This document shows positions 54,774 through 64,000 of a DNA stretch of 64,000 nt, one piece after another. The notes beneath the pieces were generated by a model. That model saw only the letters and a list, made by a program, of their open reading frames with translations. It had not been told where the DNA came from and ran no database searches. Source of the stretch: Phlebotomus papatasi (lineage: Eukaryota; Arthropoda; Insecta; Diptera; Psychodidae); assembly GCF_024763615.1 (NCBI RefSeq), contig NC_077224.1, forward strand, positions 56,306,712-56,370,711, given 5' to 3'. The number at the start of each line of letters is the position of its first letter. Within the stretch, counting starts at the first letter, position 1. Made by a program: the position numbers and the translations under genes.

Positions 54774-55237
54774 TACAAAAATTGCTGATTTATGTGACGG
54801 GGAAGTTACAACAGTTGCTGATCTGAGCGACAATGTATATCAGTTTTTCTCCCCTATAATGGTACTCTGTCCGTATATTTCCTATCCATGTTATTGTTGA
54901 TAAATGCTAAACGTTATTAAATAGCAACTTGGGGTTCTCGGCAGACGAAAATTGGAACGAAAGCAAAAACGATCTTCATTTTTTTTCATGATTACTCTTA
55001 AAAATTGTAATATTAGTTTTCGAATTTGTTAAAAGAGATTCCTTCTTCACTTTTTTTAAATTTTCTTTTTTTTAATTAATTAATTAATTTTTTTTAATTA
55101 CCCTAGTGGACATTTCTTCCATATCAGACAATGAATCCAATAGGTTCCTTCTAAATATTTTTAAAAATAAACCGATTATAAATCGGTAATGAATTGATAA
55201 TTGATCTTAAATTAAAAATTATATTTATTACACCTAA

Positions 55238-55472
55238 ACTGAGAGAAATTCGAAAAAGTTAAAATAACATTCCGGAAATGTTTACTTTACCCTGCAGTAT
55301 TGATCCGAAATCGGAGTAAATATTATGCTTTTAAGGTGTATTAGGGGTTAAAGTTACCCTTTTTCAAGTTGATTTTACCCTTAAAAAGGTATAAAATTAA
55401 CATTAAAAATGTTGATATATTTTTACATATAAAAGGTGTTAAAATTATGAGGAAAAAAGTTAATCATACCCC
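55238..55472. repeat. MITE, CACTGAG family, copy 5 (reversed)
   Basis: Starts ACTGAGAGAAATTCGAAAAA and ends in the gttaatcataccc segment that forms the left end of the other copies. One terminus is lost. Confidence 0.65.
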
Positions 55473-56038
55473 AGGGATTTATTAATCTCTTGGAAACCCG
55501 TATATCCAATTTTATTTTGGAGATTGGTCACCAACGTTAAATTCCAAATAGATTCAGGTTGATCCACGAGAATTTTTAACCTGTAAAATTTGGCAGTAAA
55601 GGGATTAGGTAAAGCAAATTTTTGATGATCCTAACTCCTCAGTGAATGACAGTTTGGGATAAATCTTTACTGCTGAATTTTACAGACTAAATATTTTCGA
55701 ATATAAGCCTGAGTCTATATGGGCCCTAAGACGGCTATGGGCGCTTATTTCTTATATTTTTTATCATCGCTCTTGTATGTATATAACTCAGCAAGATAAT
55801 AAGATTTTACCAAATGCTCGAACTTTTAAGCACAATATTTTATTCCAGTTATTCCATTAGTTAAATAAGATTTATTATTTCAATCAAATAATTCGAACTC
55901 TACCACTCCTTTTTTTTTCAACAAAAAAAAGAAAATGAAATTTTGGAGCTGTTTCAGTAAGAATAAAATTATAGTTTGCATTGTACCCTTGTAATTTCAA
56001 ATGAGCGACATGTTAAGTTGAATCTTTGAGGTACTCAC

Positions 56039-56123
56039 ACAAAAATTGGCAATTACAGCAATTATAATCAACGTAATTCCATAGGCAAATATCTCACCCG
56101 TATTCTCTATCTCAGAGGTCCTC
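56039..56123 (-). other. Candidate internal exon, membrane segment
   Basis: An 85-base segment with a pyrimidine-rich acceptor upstream and a strong GTGAGT donor. In one frame it reads TSEIENTGEIFAYGITLIII then AVIANFC, a possible membrane segment. No start or partner exon was identified. A second strong donor (G|GTGAGTC) after 56717 could end a 5' leader exon of the same or the tetraspanin transcript. Unproven. Confidence 0.25.
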
Positions 56124-57479
56124 CTTTGTGGCAGTAAAGAAAAAAAAACTTTATGTTGTGCGGTAGGTAATTAAATATTCCTAAAATTGTTGGTGGTTTC
56201 TTGATCTTTCTTTCCACACTATAGAACAATATTCTCTCTGACGCTCCTCTACCTTGTCTCTATGTATTCAGCTATATTTGCACAAAATGATGCATAATAA
56301 GTGTGACACATCACAGTATTCCCATACAATTTGATGATGATACTATTGAACTTTAAAGTGTTATCGCACTTTTTCACACCAAACACTGCTCTGGCCTTTA
56401 TTTTTTTTTTGCTTCACTCTGGCGCGAGATTAAGAGAATCAATTAATTTTTCTTGGACCCTTTTATATCTCATTTATTCACACAGACTCTTCTCGGGGGA
56501 AGGGGATTAAATATTATCCAGCAAGAGGAAGTATTAATGCACAACACAATTTTCAATCTGTTTATTCTAAAAAATAAAACACTCACAGAATTCTCATAAA
56601 AGCCATACACACTGTCGGTCGACCGAAGTTCTAGATCCTAGGCGGATGGCTTTAGAGACGTTTTCTCGCTGACGCATGAAAGTGGACTGAATAATCTGAG
56701 ATTCACTGAGACTCACCAACTCCACACAGCACCCAACAATCTCGTGGTATTCCGACACTATTGAGCTCACGATGCTTGTGAGCAATTGGGCAGAATAATA
56801 CGTGTGTGAAAAAGTCAAGAGAGAAAAATAGAGAGAGGGTAGAACACAATGTGTTCTATATTTTGATGAAGTTGAATGGTGAAAAAGAAAGAGGTGACGG
56901 AGGAAATTGCTGATCTCAGGCTGTCGTCACTGCCATATGATCGACAAGATCACCCAAATAAAATCCGCTGTATTTGAACAATGGCAGCCAGAGGCAAAGA
57001 ATAACATTAAAGTTATTCGTGAATTTGTGGGTGAGTGGCAGAGTGTTGAAAAGATCTATTTATCCACTTTTGGACTTCTACCGCATTGTTTTGTCTACTT
57101 TACACGCTACATATGGTTATGAACTTGTAAAAGTATGCTTAAATTTGTCAAGAAGCTCTTCAATGTCGTTGGGTGTCTTACTTTTTAGATTTAAATTTTT
57201 TGCAGTTATACTTAAATAAATTGCATTTGAAAATTTTCTCCTTGATAAAGCAATGTCTATAATTCTTTTTTATAGTCATGGTAAAGTTAAGAAATTCGGA
57301 TGTATTAATTTAGTAATTATGAAATTCTGAACTAATTTGAAGATTATTTAATTGATTTTTTTTTCAAAAGTTTTAAGAGAGCTGTCCGAACTCTAAATTA
57401 GTTTGTCCAGAATTTCAAATTTTTATTTTTTAACAAATTGTTTTTCTTTAAATCTTTCTCCTAAAAACGGATACATAAG

Positions 57480-57840
57480 ATGTCTTGGTTGATCGATAGT
57501 CACAAAACTCTCTAATAACCATTTGTCCAATTAGATCCGTCCAGGGAATCTGTAGAAGCGAAAGTTTTTAAGGTAATTGCGTCGATAAAGGCCTTAGAAC
57601 GAGAGCTTTTCAGAATCCTCACCGTTCCTCCTAACGATCTACTTTCTAATCTCTACGACGATCCAACATGAACTAACTCTCAGATTAAATTCAACCGCTC
57701 TACGATACCACTCCCGAAGGGGTAATTCACAGCTAATACTAGAAATGTTCTTAGGAGAAATCGACGCCGCTTCGAGAGACATCTTTGATGTCAATTCAAA
57801 TATCAGCGGGGGGTTTAACCGTTGGACAAAATTATAACAC
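57480..57840. repeat. Uninterrupted copy of the repeat at 30000-31085
   Basis: Contiguous sequence matching both halves of the repeat that is split by the foldback MITE at 30263-30974. It shows the pre-insertion site (cacagctaatactag) near 57730. Confidence 0.65.
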
Positions 57841-58131
57841 AATATAGAAACTATCCGAAAAAACTACAATTTTCCTTTTTTATTATAAATTATTTAGATT
57901 TTTTTTTTAAATCTCAGCCCTGAAAAATAAGGAATCCACATTTTTTCGCTCTTCACTTCAATATTTTAATATTTTCTATAATATAATAAAGATAAAATTG
58001 TTTTAAGTTTAAGTTTATTGAAAAACCACGAAACGAGTTTTAAAAATGTAGTACAATTTAAATATTCCTTTGGATTACAAAGGTACTAAATTTGTAATAT
58101 TTTAAACTGCGAAAAAAAGAAAACTGTAGAT

Positions 58132-58365
58132 TCCCCAGAAAAGCTATGCAAGCCATTGTGAGGAGACCTCGACCTCAGGGCACACCTGGGACAAGGTGGC
58201 TGAATTAAATTCAGAATCTTGCCTTGGAGCGCGCCTTGGGTTTGAATCTGAACATCTTCCTGAAGTGGCGGAGGATCGATAAGCGTTGGCTAATAAATTC
58301 GATGTCATAGGCCTGCTACCCCAAATAGGGATAAGCGGTTGAAAATGATAATGATGATAATGAAA
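58132..58365 (+). repeat. LINE 3'-end fragment, copy 4
   Basis: Starts gattccccagaaaagctatg, continues through gggacaaggtggctgaatta, and ends gcggttgaaaatgataatga with a (GATAAT)n-like tail. About 230 bp, the same extent as copies 1 and 3. Confidence 0.65.
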
Positions 58366-59102
58366 CAAGAAAACTCACGTTTTATTCCTTTTACATTAAT
58401 TACCTAAAGCATTTAAAAGAAAAATGCGATCATAAAAGAAAATAAAGTAAAATAACAAGCTTGATTCGTATTTAACGAGTAAAACTAAACTTTATTAATA
58501 TCTCTTATAAAATATAAAGTCGCTCATTTATTTTAAATGAAAAAGAAATGGTAATCCTACCAATGCTTTTTAAGGCTGATAGTCCATACAATCTCACTTT
58601 TTTACTTACTATTTTCATTTCCTATTATTTTATATCGTAAAATTAATAAAGTGCTTTTAAAAATTACTTAATTAGCATCTAAGCTTAAGGTAGAGAAAAT
58701 TAAATTGTCTTAACTTAGCCTTGGCTAAAATTCACATAATGATCTTTAATCGTTTCAGCATTTTCGTTTTAAAGAAATATCCATCAGAATTCCAAATGAC
58801 TCATAAAATTTGTTACTAAAACTTTTTCTAATCTAAAGTGAAATTTATCTATAAACTAAAACTAAGATTAAATTAAGAGTAATTAAAATATACACGTTTT
58901 CTTGTATAATTTCTAAATGGTTGCAACAGATTGAGCAGAAGATAGGTTAAAATGCTCAGTAAATATTAATTTATAAATGTTAAGCAATTCATTTAATATT
59001 GTTGATAAGGGAAAAACCAAGAAGTTCAATTCAATTCAATTAATTTATTGATCAGTTATGAATTATATTGATATCTCAGATAACTTTGCAGTAATTTCTA
59101 AT

Positions 59103-60290
59103 TTTATTTAAAATAGAAGATCTTACTATTATCATCATCATCTTGATTTTCAACCGCTTATCCCTATTGGGATCGCGGGCCTATTACATCAAAGTTAACA
59201 TCCTACGCCTGTAGATCCTTCGTCACTGCAGGAAGCTGCTCGCGGTCAATCTCAAAGCAAGATCCTAAAAATTTGATTCAGTCATCTTGTCCTAGGTCTG
59301 GGGAATCAGTGGCGCAATAGGCAAGACCGTTGGCTCTTGGGCGGATCGATTCCCTGGCTCGATTCACTGTTGTGAGTTCGAGTCCCGCCCGGTGCAAAGA
59401 TCTGAATGTTAAGAAAAAGACATTTTCACTGTGATATAACGTAATAAAAATGCACCGCCTCGCCCAACAACTCCGGGAGCATGGAAGAAGCATTCACCAC
59501 ACTACGGGAAGGCGCTCCTGGGCGGTCTACAATGGACTTCGCAAATTCTTCCAACACGGGATATGACATTGTAAAAATGATTACCTTGTAATAAATATCT
59601 CAATTCGATTAATAATAGGTCTGTCTCAAGGTCGACGCCTCTTCATAATGGCTTCCATAGCTTTTCTGGGGTACCTTTCTTCATTTATGCGCTATACATG
59701 AGCATATCATCGAAGTTGTCATCTCTCAATCTTAACTTGAAGAAGCAAATCCTCGATTCTTCACGAACGGCTACGTTCGGGTTCCCTGATTTCCTTAACT
59801 GTTCGGAGGTACCTCATCTCGACGGCTTGTGCTCGTGATCTTACTTTTCCGGTCATTACCCAAATCTCATTAGCATAGAGGTGAGAATAGGAAGGAACAC
59901 AGCTTTGAAAACCGATAATTTAGCTAAACGGCTAAACTCGGCTTTCCTCCCTTTCCTCACAGCGTTTCTGCAAAGCTCCCTCATAACTGCAGAAGCTTGA
60001 CCGATTCGCGATGAGAGTTCTGCGCCCATCCTACCATCACCACTCGTAAATAACACCCCGAGATATTTGAACTTCTCCACCAGTTTCAATGAGACTCTAC
60101 TAACATGTAGAGTGCATTGTACAGACTGTTGGGAGATTACCATTACCTCCGACTTAACCACGTACACCTTCATACCTGTTTCGGCATAAGCATTTACAAA
60201 TCGCTCAAGTACTCGCTGAAGCTCTTCGTCGAAAGATCCAAAAAGAACTAAATCATCTGGAAAAAGGAGATGGCTCACTCTGAAATTCCC
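59103..60290 (-). mobile_element. Non-LTR retrotransposon (LINE), 5'-truncated, with SINE inside
   Basis: Minus strand. The frame at 60278-59856 encodes the end of a reverse transcriptase palm and thumb: LLFPDDLVLFGS (FADD changed to FPDD), GMKVYVVKSEVMVIS and KYLGVLFTSGDGRM. It then decays through the tail to a 3' end ggttgaaaatcaagatgatg near 59130. The polymerase tail is interrupted by a SINE at 59300-59615. The clade (RTE, CR1/L2 or Jockey-like) cannot be fixed by eye. Non-functional. Confidence 0.8.
59293..59622 (+). mobile_element. tRNA-derived SINE with target duplication, copy 2
   Basis: The 316-bp body (59300-59615) is flanked by perfect TAGGTCT direct repeats (59293-59299 and 59616-59622). 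The head has box A AGTGGCGCAATAGG and box B GTTCGAGTCCC, and shares ttgggcgg, tgttgtgagttcgagtcccg and the following gcaaa-ctgaatg-gacattttcac with the copy at 33023. The longer body here (gcaccgcctcgcccaac...) is absent from that copy. Confidence 0.85.
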
Positions 60291-60689
60291 AATATGGAAA
60301 TTCTTTTGTTATTGTTAAAATTTTAAATTTTTTCATATATAAGGCATTTACAGAATATTAAAAATTACCTTAAAATATTCCATAATTTTAATGATTTTAC
60401 CAGAAAAAAATCAATTTTTTTCGGAATAAAGTTTCTCCCAAACTTAAAACATTGAAACAGAAGCAGTATTAAAAAAAAAAACAGGGATAAGCCTAGCTCG
60501 AAAGGAGTGCAACGCGGGGTGCTTGCAACTCAAAATGCATGAAAATTCGATTGTGAGTTGAATTTTGGGCGTAAAGCACTAAACTCTAAACTATTCTTGT
60601 TAAACTTGTTAAACCTAAACTATTCTTGTTGTTCGAAATTAATAAATTGGCTCGAAAGGGTTGTAGTCAGTACTCCACGAGATCATTCC

Positions 60690-61020
60690 ATAACATCAAC
60701 ATATTTCAAATTCTGATAATTAGAACCGGAGATATAGCCATTTGGAAATTAAATTTTTGACCCCTTCTAGCTCGGGTCAGGGGGTCGGGGGGGGGGGGGT
60801 TAATTTTTTTTAACCTTTTGAGGACAATTGCATCACCGGTGACCCAAAAATGAAATTTTTCGTATGGCCTTCTAAAGTTCGGTTTTGCTTTTAAAAGTCT
60901 GAAAAAGTGATTTTCCTGCTCCCCATTTTCTGACCATCTCGTCCGTAAACGGTTAATCGAAAGCTCTTAGGCCCAGCTATAACATATTAAGATTTGAGCT
61001 CGATTTTGAAAGATTTGAAA
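60690..61020 (+). repeat. Single diverged module of the 1.8-kb repeat
   Basis: Contains one set of module words in order: ctgataattagaaccggaga, ttgaccccttctagctcggg, then gcccagctataacatattaa and gatttgagctcgatt. A run of 13-14 G at about 60787-60800 interrupts it. It shows that modules also exist outside full elements. Confidence 0.65.
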
Positions 61021-61696
61021 TAGAAAGATTTGAAAGAAACTAAATTTTGAAGGATTAATTGCTCTTATTACACCATCCTGAGTCCGATTTTCTTCCAAGA
61101 AACTCCCAAGTAATGGGAAACCACATTAAGTATCCTAACTAAGCCCTCGACCTTCTCGATTAAATTAGAAACAATGAGTAAAAGTGCGTTTTTTAAGAGA
61201 TAGGGAAACATTTTATGCCAAACATTTAGTTTAAAAATTAACCTCGATTAGTATACCAAAAAATGTTAATAGCATAAATGAATTTTTAACAGTGTTTCGT
61301 ATGCTACTACACCTTAATCCAATTCTATTTTCATTTATCGGTGTGTGTGTGTGAAGATGAATACAAATGCACAATAACTGTGTGTTTTGATTGCTGTGTT
61401 TTTCACCTGGACTGAATGATTAATAATTCATTTAGCACCAATTTGATGTGCCGAAGAATTAACCATTGTTGCTTTACAGTGATTATTTTCCTCTCTAGAC
61501 ATTTTCACCTTCACGAGGTCAGTTAGTAAATGCAGAAAAAGCCGCAATATAGGCAAAAAGCAAAGTATCTTTGGATGGATTTTTTTTTTTAACAATTTTT
61601 ATAGTTTTTATTGATTTTACTGAATTTTTTGGTCAACAATATTTTTTTTTGTAATTTTTTTCCTCTTTTGTAAAAAAACAACTTCGAAGCACTTTA

Positions 61697-62569
61697 TCAA
61701 TCATCCTTGTTCCCGCGGAGTTTTTGACTGGAGATCTCTGAGGCTTCGAGCCAGAGACGTAGTTCTTCGGGACATTCTGGACGATTTTCTCCACCAGGGA
61801 ATTTTGCAATTAATTCGAGGACATTCACTTTTGTGATGCACTGCTTGGAAATGGCAATAGCACGAACAAATCCATCTGAGACTGTGACGAATTTCTGCTC
61901 TAGGTAGATTGCTTTTTCGTCCCACCAAATGAGCTGATGTATTATTTTTTTTTTTTGGGTAGAAGAGAGGATGTGAAGGAGAGGTTATTTTAGATATTTT
62001 GAATATTTTTGATGGTCAATTTCATTGAGGGGTTTTACCTTCGTTTCTACTTTGTAAGCATTGAAGATGGGTATGGTTCGGCGATAGCGAATATTTGAGG
62101 CTCCTTGAACAGCACCACCACCAGTTTTCTTAACTTCCTCATAGAGTCCAGTGAGGCCATAATAGTGAAATCTAGCAAAATCCAATTCTCTCAGGTATCT
62201 AGCATTGTTCATGTGCCTGATGAAGATGTCAACATCTTGAGTCGTACAGAAACCTGAGTTGATGGGAAATGGTTTATTATTTGAGGAATGCTATTAATAA
62301 GAAAATTGCACTGACACTCGTATCTAATTGGCTAAGATTAAAAAAAACATTAAGTGCAATAGGGAGAGAGTTTTGCTGATGGTATAAATCAAAGTGAATT
62401 GCTGGAAAAAAGAGAAAGATTTACCGTATATGGTGGTCTTGTCGGTGATTTTGACTTTCTTCTGCAGCAAACGGCCTAAGCCAACGGTGAAAATGACTCG
62501 TATGAAGTAATTCACATCCCAGATAATGTATAGAATGAGCAAGAGTACAGGAAGACATAAGCAGACCAT
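61697..62569 (-). CDS. THEM6: THEM6-like thioesterase-superfamily protein
   Basis: Hotdog-fold membrane-associated protein; the vertebrate protein is in the ER, with no firmly assigned substrate. Minus-strand exons 62569-62425, 62253-62039 and 61933-61697 give 198 residues (human about 208). An N-terminal membrane anchor is clear (LPVLLLILYIIWDVNYFI). The family signature RHMNNARYLRELDFARFHYY is in exon 2. After it comes RYRRTIPIFNAYKVETK, which splices to LIWWDEKAIYLEQKFVTVSD (the WD.R.FY.E.RF pattern). The end is EASEISSQKLRGNKDD. The ATG at 62569 is the first in frame; the frame stays open upstream through an acidic stretch without ATG, so a leader intron is possible. Confidence 0.93.
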
Positions 62570-64000
62570 TTTTTCTTCTTCTTCTGGGACTTCTTCTGCC
62601 TTCAAAAATTTTTGCCAATCTCTGCTGTACAGGTTTTTTTGATGGTGAAAATAGAGAGAGAGAAAGAAAAGAAAGTTGACTCAGGTGATTTGTTGTTGAA
62701 TATCTTGGGCGCGGTAGATTCTCGAGAGAGCGAGAGAGAGAGAGCTTTCTTCCCAAACAGTCTTTTACGGTAATTTTACAGTTAGTTTAGTACTTAATCG
62801 CAACCGTAAACCAGTTGTGATTATTAATGCTGTTTTTATTTTTCTTCACGCGCTTCATTGTGGTGTAATCTCTACACTATGCCGGTCGAGATGAGGACAG
62901 TATGTGTAGCTTTTTCAGTTATTTTTTTTTGTCTTTAACCGAGAGATAAGAAGATTACACACACGATGAAGATGACGAAAAAAAAACTGGACAAATAAAA
63001 ATCCCAATGACCAGGGAGAAAAGCAAAGCTCAACTGGAGAAGCTGGTAATCCTTGGACTTTGGAATCTGTGCCTCTGGGAAATAATTTGATGAGGTAAAG
63101 AACAGGTATATATGGCTTTTTATATACCACAATCTTTTTTTTTTTTTAATAAATTCTCAAGCAATTTGCAATGAGATACACAAGACAGAGAGAGAGAGAT
63201 ATTTTCTGGTCACTGTTGACCTAAATTGTTTCTGAGCGAGTATGAGTGTCTGTTTTGCGAGAACGAATGAGAATTGATTTTTGCGGTAATAAAAATTTGA
63301 TATTCACTTGCCCAAAAAGAAATCACACAAAATATTTTTATAAGTCACATTAACACTAGAATTAACACAAAAGGATTTAGGAATTAGGATTTGAGAGGAT
63401 CACAAATTTAGATTATAGGAACAGTGATAGAAATTTAAGCAGGTTTCTCAATCATAGCGGGACTATATACACCTGCTATATAGGCAAATGTAGGCAAGAA
63501 GAATGGAACTTCAACTAAACTACGTGCGCAACATTCCACGGTTCTGCACTGACTGACGATGGAATTCAATAGATGATCGCTTTCTGGGGAGGGAGACAAG
63601 ATCCCAAGGTGTATAATGTTTTGGAGCTGTGTTTGTTAGTATCATGAGAGAGGGAGAGAGAGAAAGGTTCAAGTTCGCGCGATTTGTTTTGGTTAAAGAC
63701 GAAGTTGAATTTTCTCTCCAATTTCTCCCATTATCAGTCAATTCCTTCATCTCACTCCAGCTAATGCAATGATGAGAGAAGTTCTGAGATAGTAAGTCCA
63801 ACAAGTGGTTCGGTAGGGCTTTCACTCAGCGACAAGTGCAGGTCTTTCTTCTTGCTAAGAAAGCATAAACTCTATCTCTGAATTTCAGCAAAAATTTCTT
63901 CCAAATCGAGATTTCTTGTTGTATGTACACTACTTGACAAATTTCTAGGAACTATGAATTTATATTAATTCAATTGTATTTTTTGGAGACTTTTTTGTTG
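62570..64000 (-). other. Upstream region of THEM6; candidate exon near 62935-63105
   Basis: No complete gene. On the minus strand a strong acceptor (ttatttcccag) precedes a frame reading PKSKDYQLLQLSFAFLPGHW then FYLSSFFFVIFIVCVIFLSL and a stop, that is, a possible tail-anchored membrane tail. No start or partner exon is visible. Purine-rich gagagaga tracts lie near 62730, 63190 and 63650. The right edge cuts off any further gene. Confidence 0.3.

Noticed and set aside
59856..60278. Reverse transcriptase frame as a domesticated or viral gene
   Set aside because: It has an altered catalytic box (FPDD), is 5'-truncated, decays downstream and ends in a LINE tail; an ordinary dead LINE.
62935..63132. 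Small membrane protein gene
   Set aside because: No ATG in frame and no partner exon found; kept only as a candidate exon in the flank entry.

Overview
This window looks like nuclear DNA of an insect, most likely a lower (nematoceran-type) dipteran such as a sand fly. That assignment is inference, from intron-containing animal genes with fly-like protein signatures (Sep4-type septin, nudE, stasimon/TMEM41B, a fly-type tetraspanin), very AT-rich spacers, introns of about 60-90 bp beside introns of several kb, and dense short DNA transposons. No bacterial operon, CRISPR array, rRNA or clearly functional tRNA was seen.

Layout. 1-13 kb: no recognisable gene; a series of inverted-repeat elements, including a decayed pogo/Tigger-type transposon (5529-7353). 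13.3-19.7 kb (+): Sep4-type septin, whose 5-kb intron holds a 1.8-kb non-coding element. 20.4-28.9 kb: a compact housekeeping cluster of DENR (+), RNA polymerase III subunit RPC9/CRCP (-), nudE (+, with a 30-bp minisatellite in an intron) and TMEM41B/stasimon (+). RPC9 and nudE share a 322-bp divergent promoter region; DENR and RPC9 converge. 29.1-36.5 kb (-): an unrecognised 352-residue single-pass membrane protein, then a divergent MFS (monocarboxylate-transporter-like) carrier. 36.9-41 kb: repeats. 41.1-41.7 kb (+): a small secreted protein. 42.3-48.4 kb (-): a tetraspanin with a second copy of the 1.8-kb element in an intron and an apparent 1-base frameshift. 49-61 kb: repeat-rich, with foldback elements, LINE and SINE copies. 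61.7-62.6 kb (-): THEM6-like hotdog-fold protein.

The genes are unrelated housekeeping or membrane functions and do not form a pathway. I found no convincing new multi-gene system. The most unusual signals are (1) a repeated 1.8-kb non-coding element built of degenerate modules about 290-300 bp long, (2) many short inverted-repeat elements that all start TAGGG and look cross-mobilisable by one pogo-like source, (3) nested insertions that can be dated from empty sites and target duplications, and (4) the tetraspanin frameshift. Exon boundaries were set by hand from GT/AG sites, reading frame and family similarity recalled from knowledge; no alignment was run.
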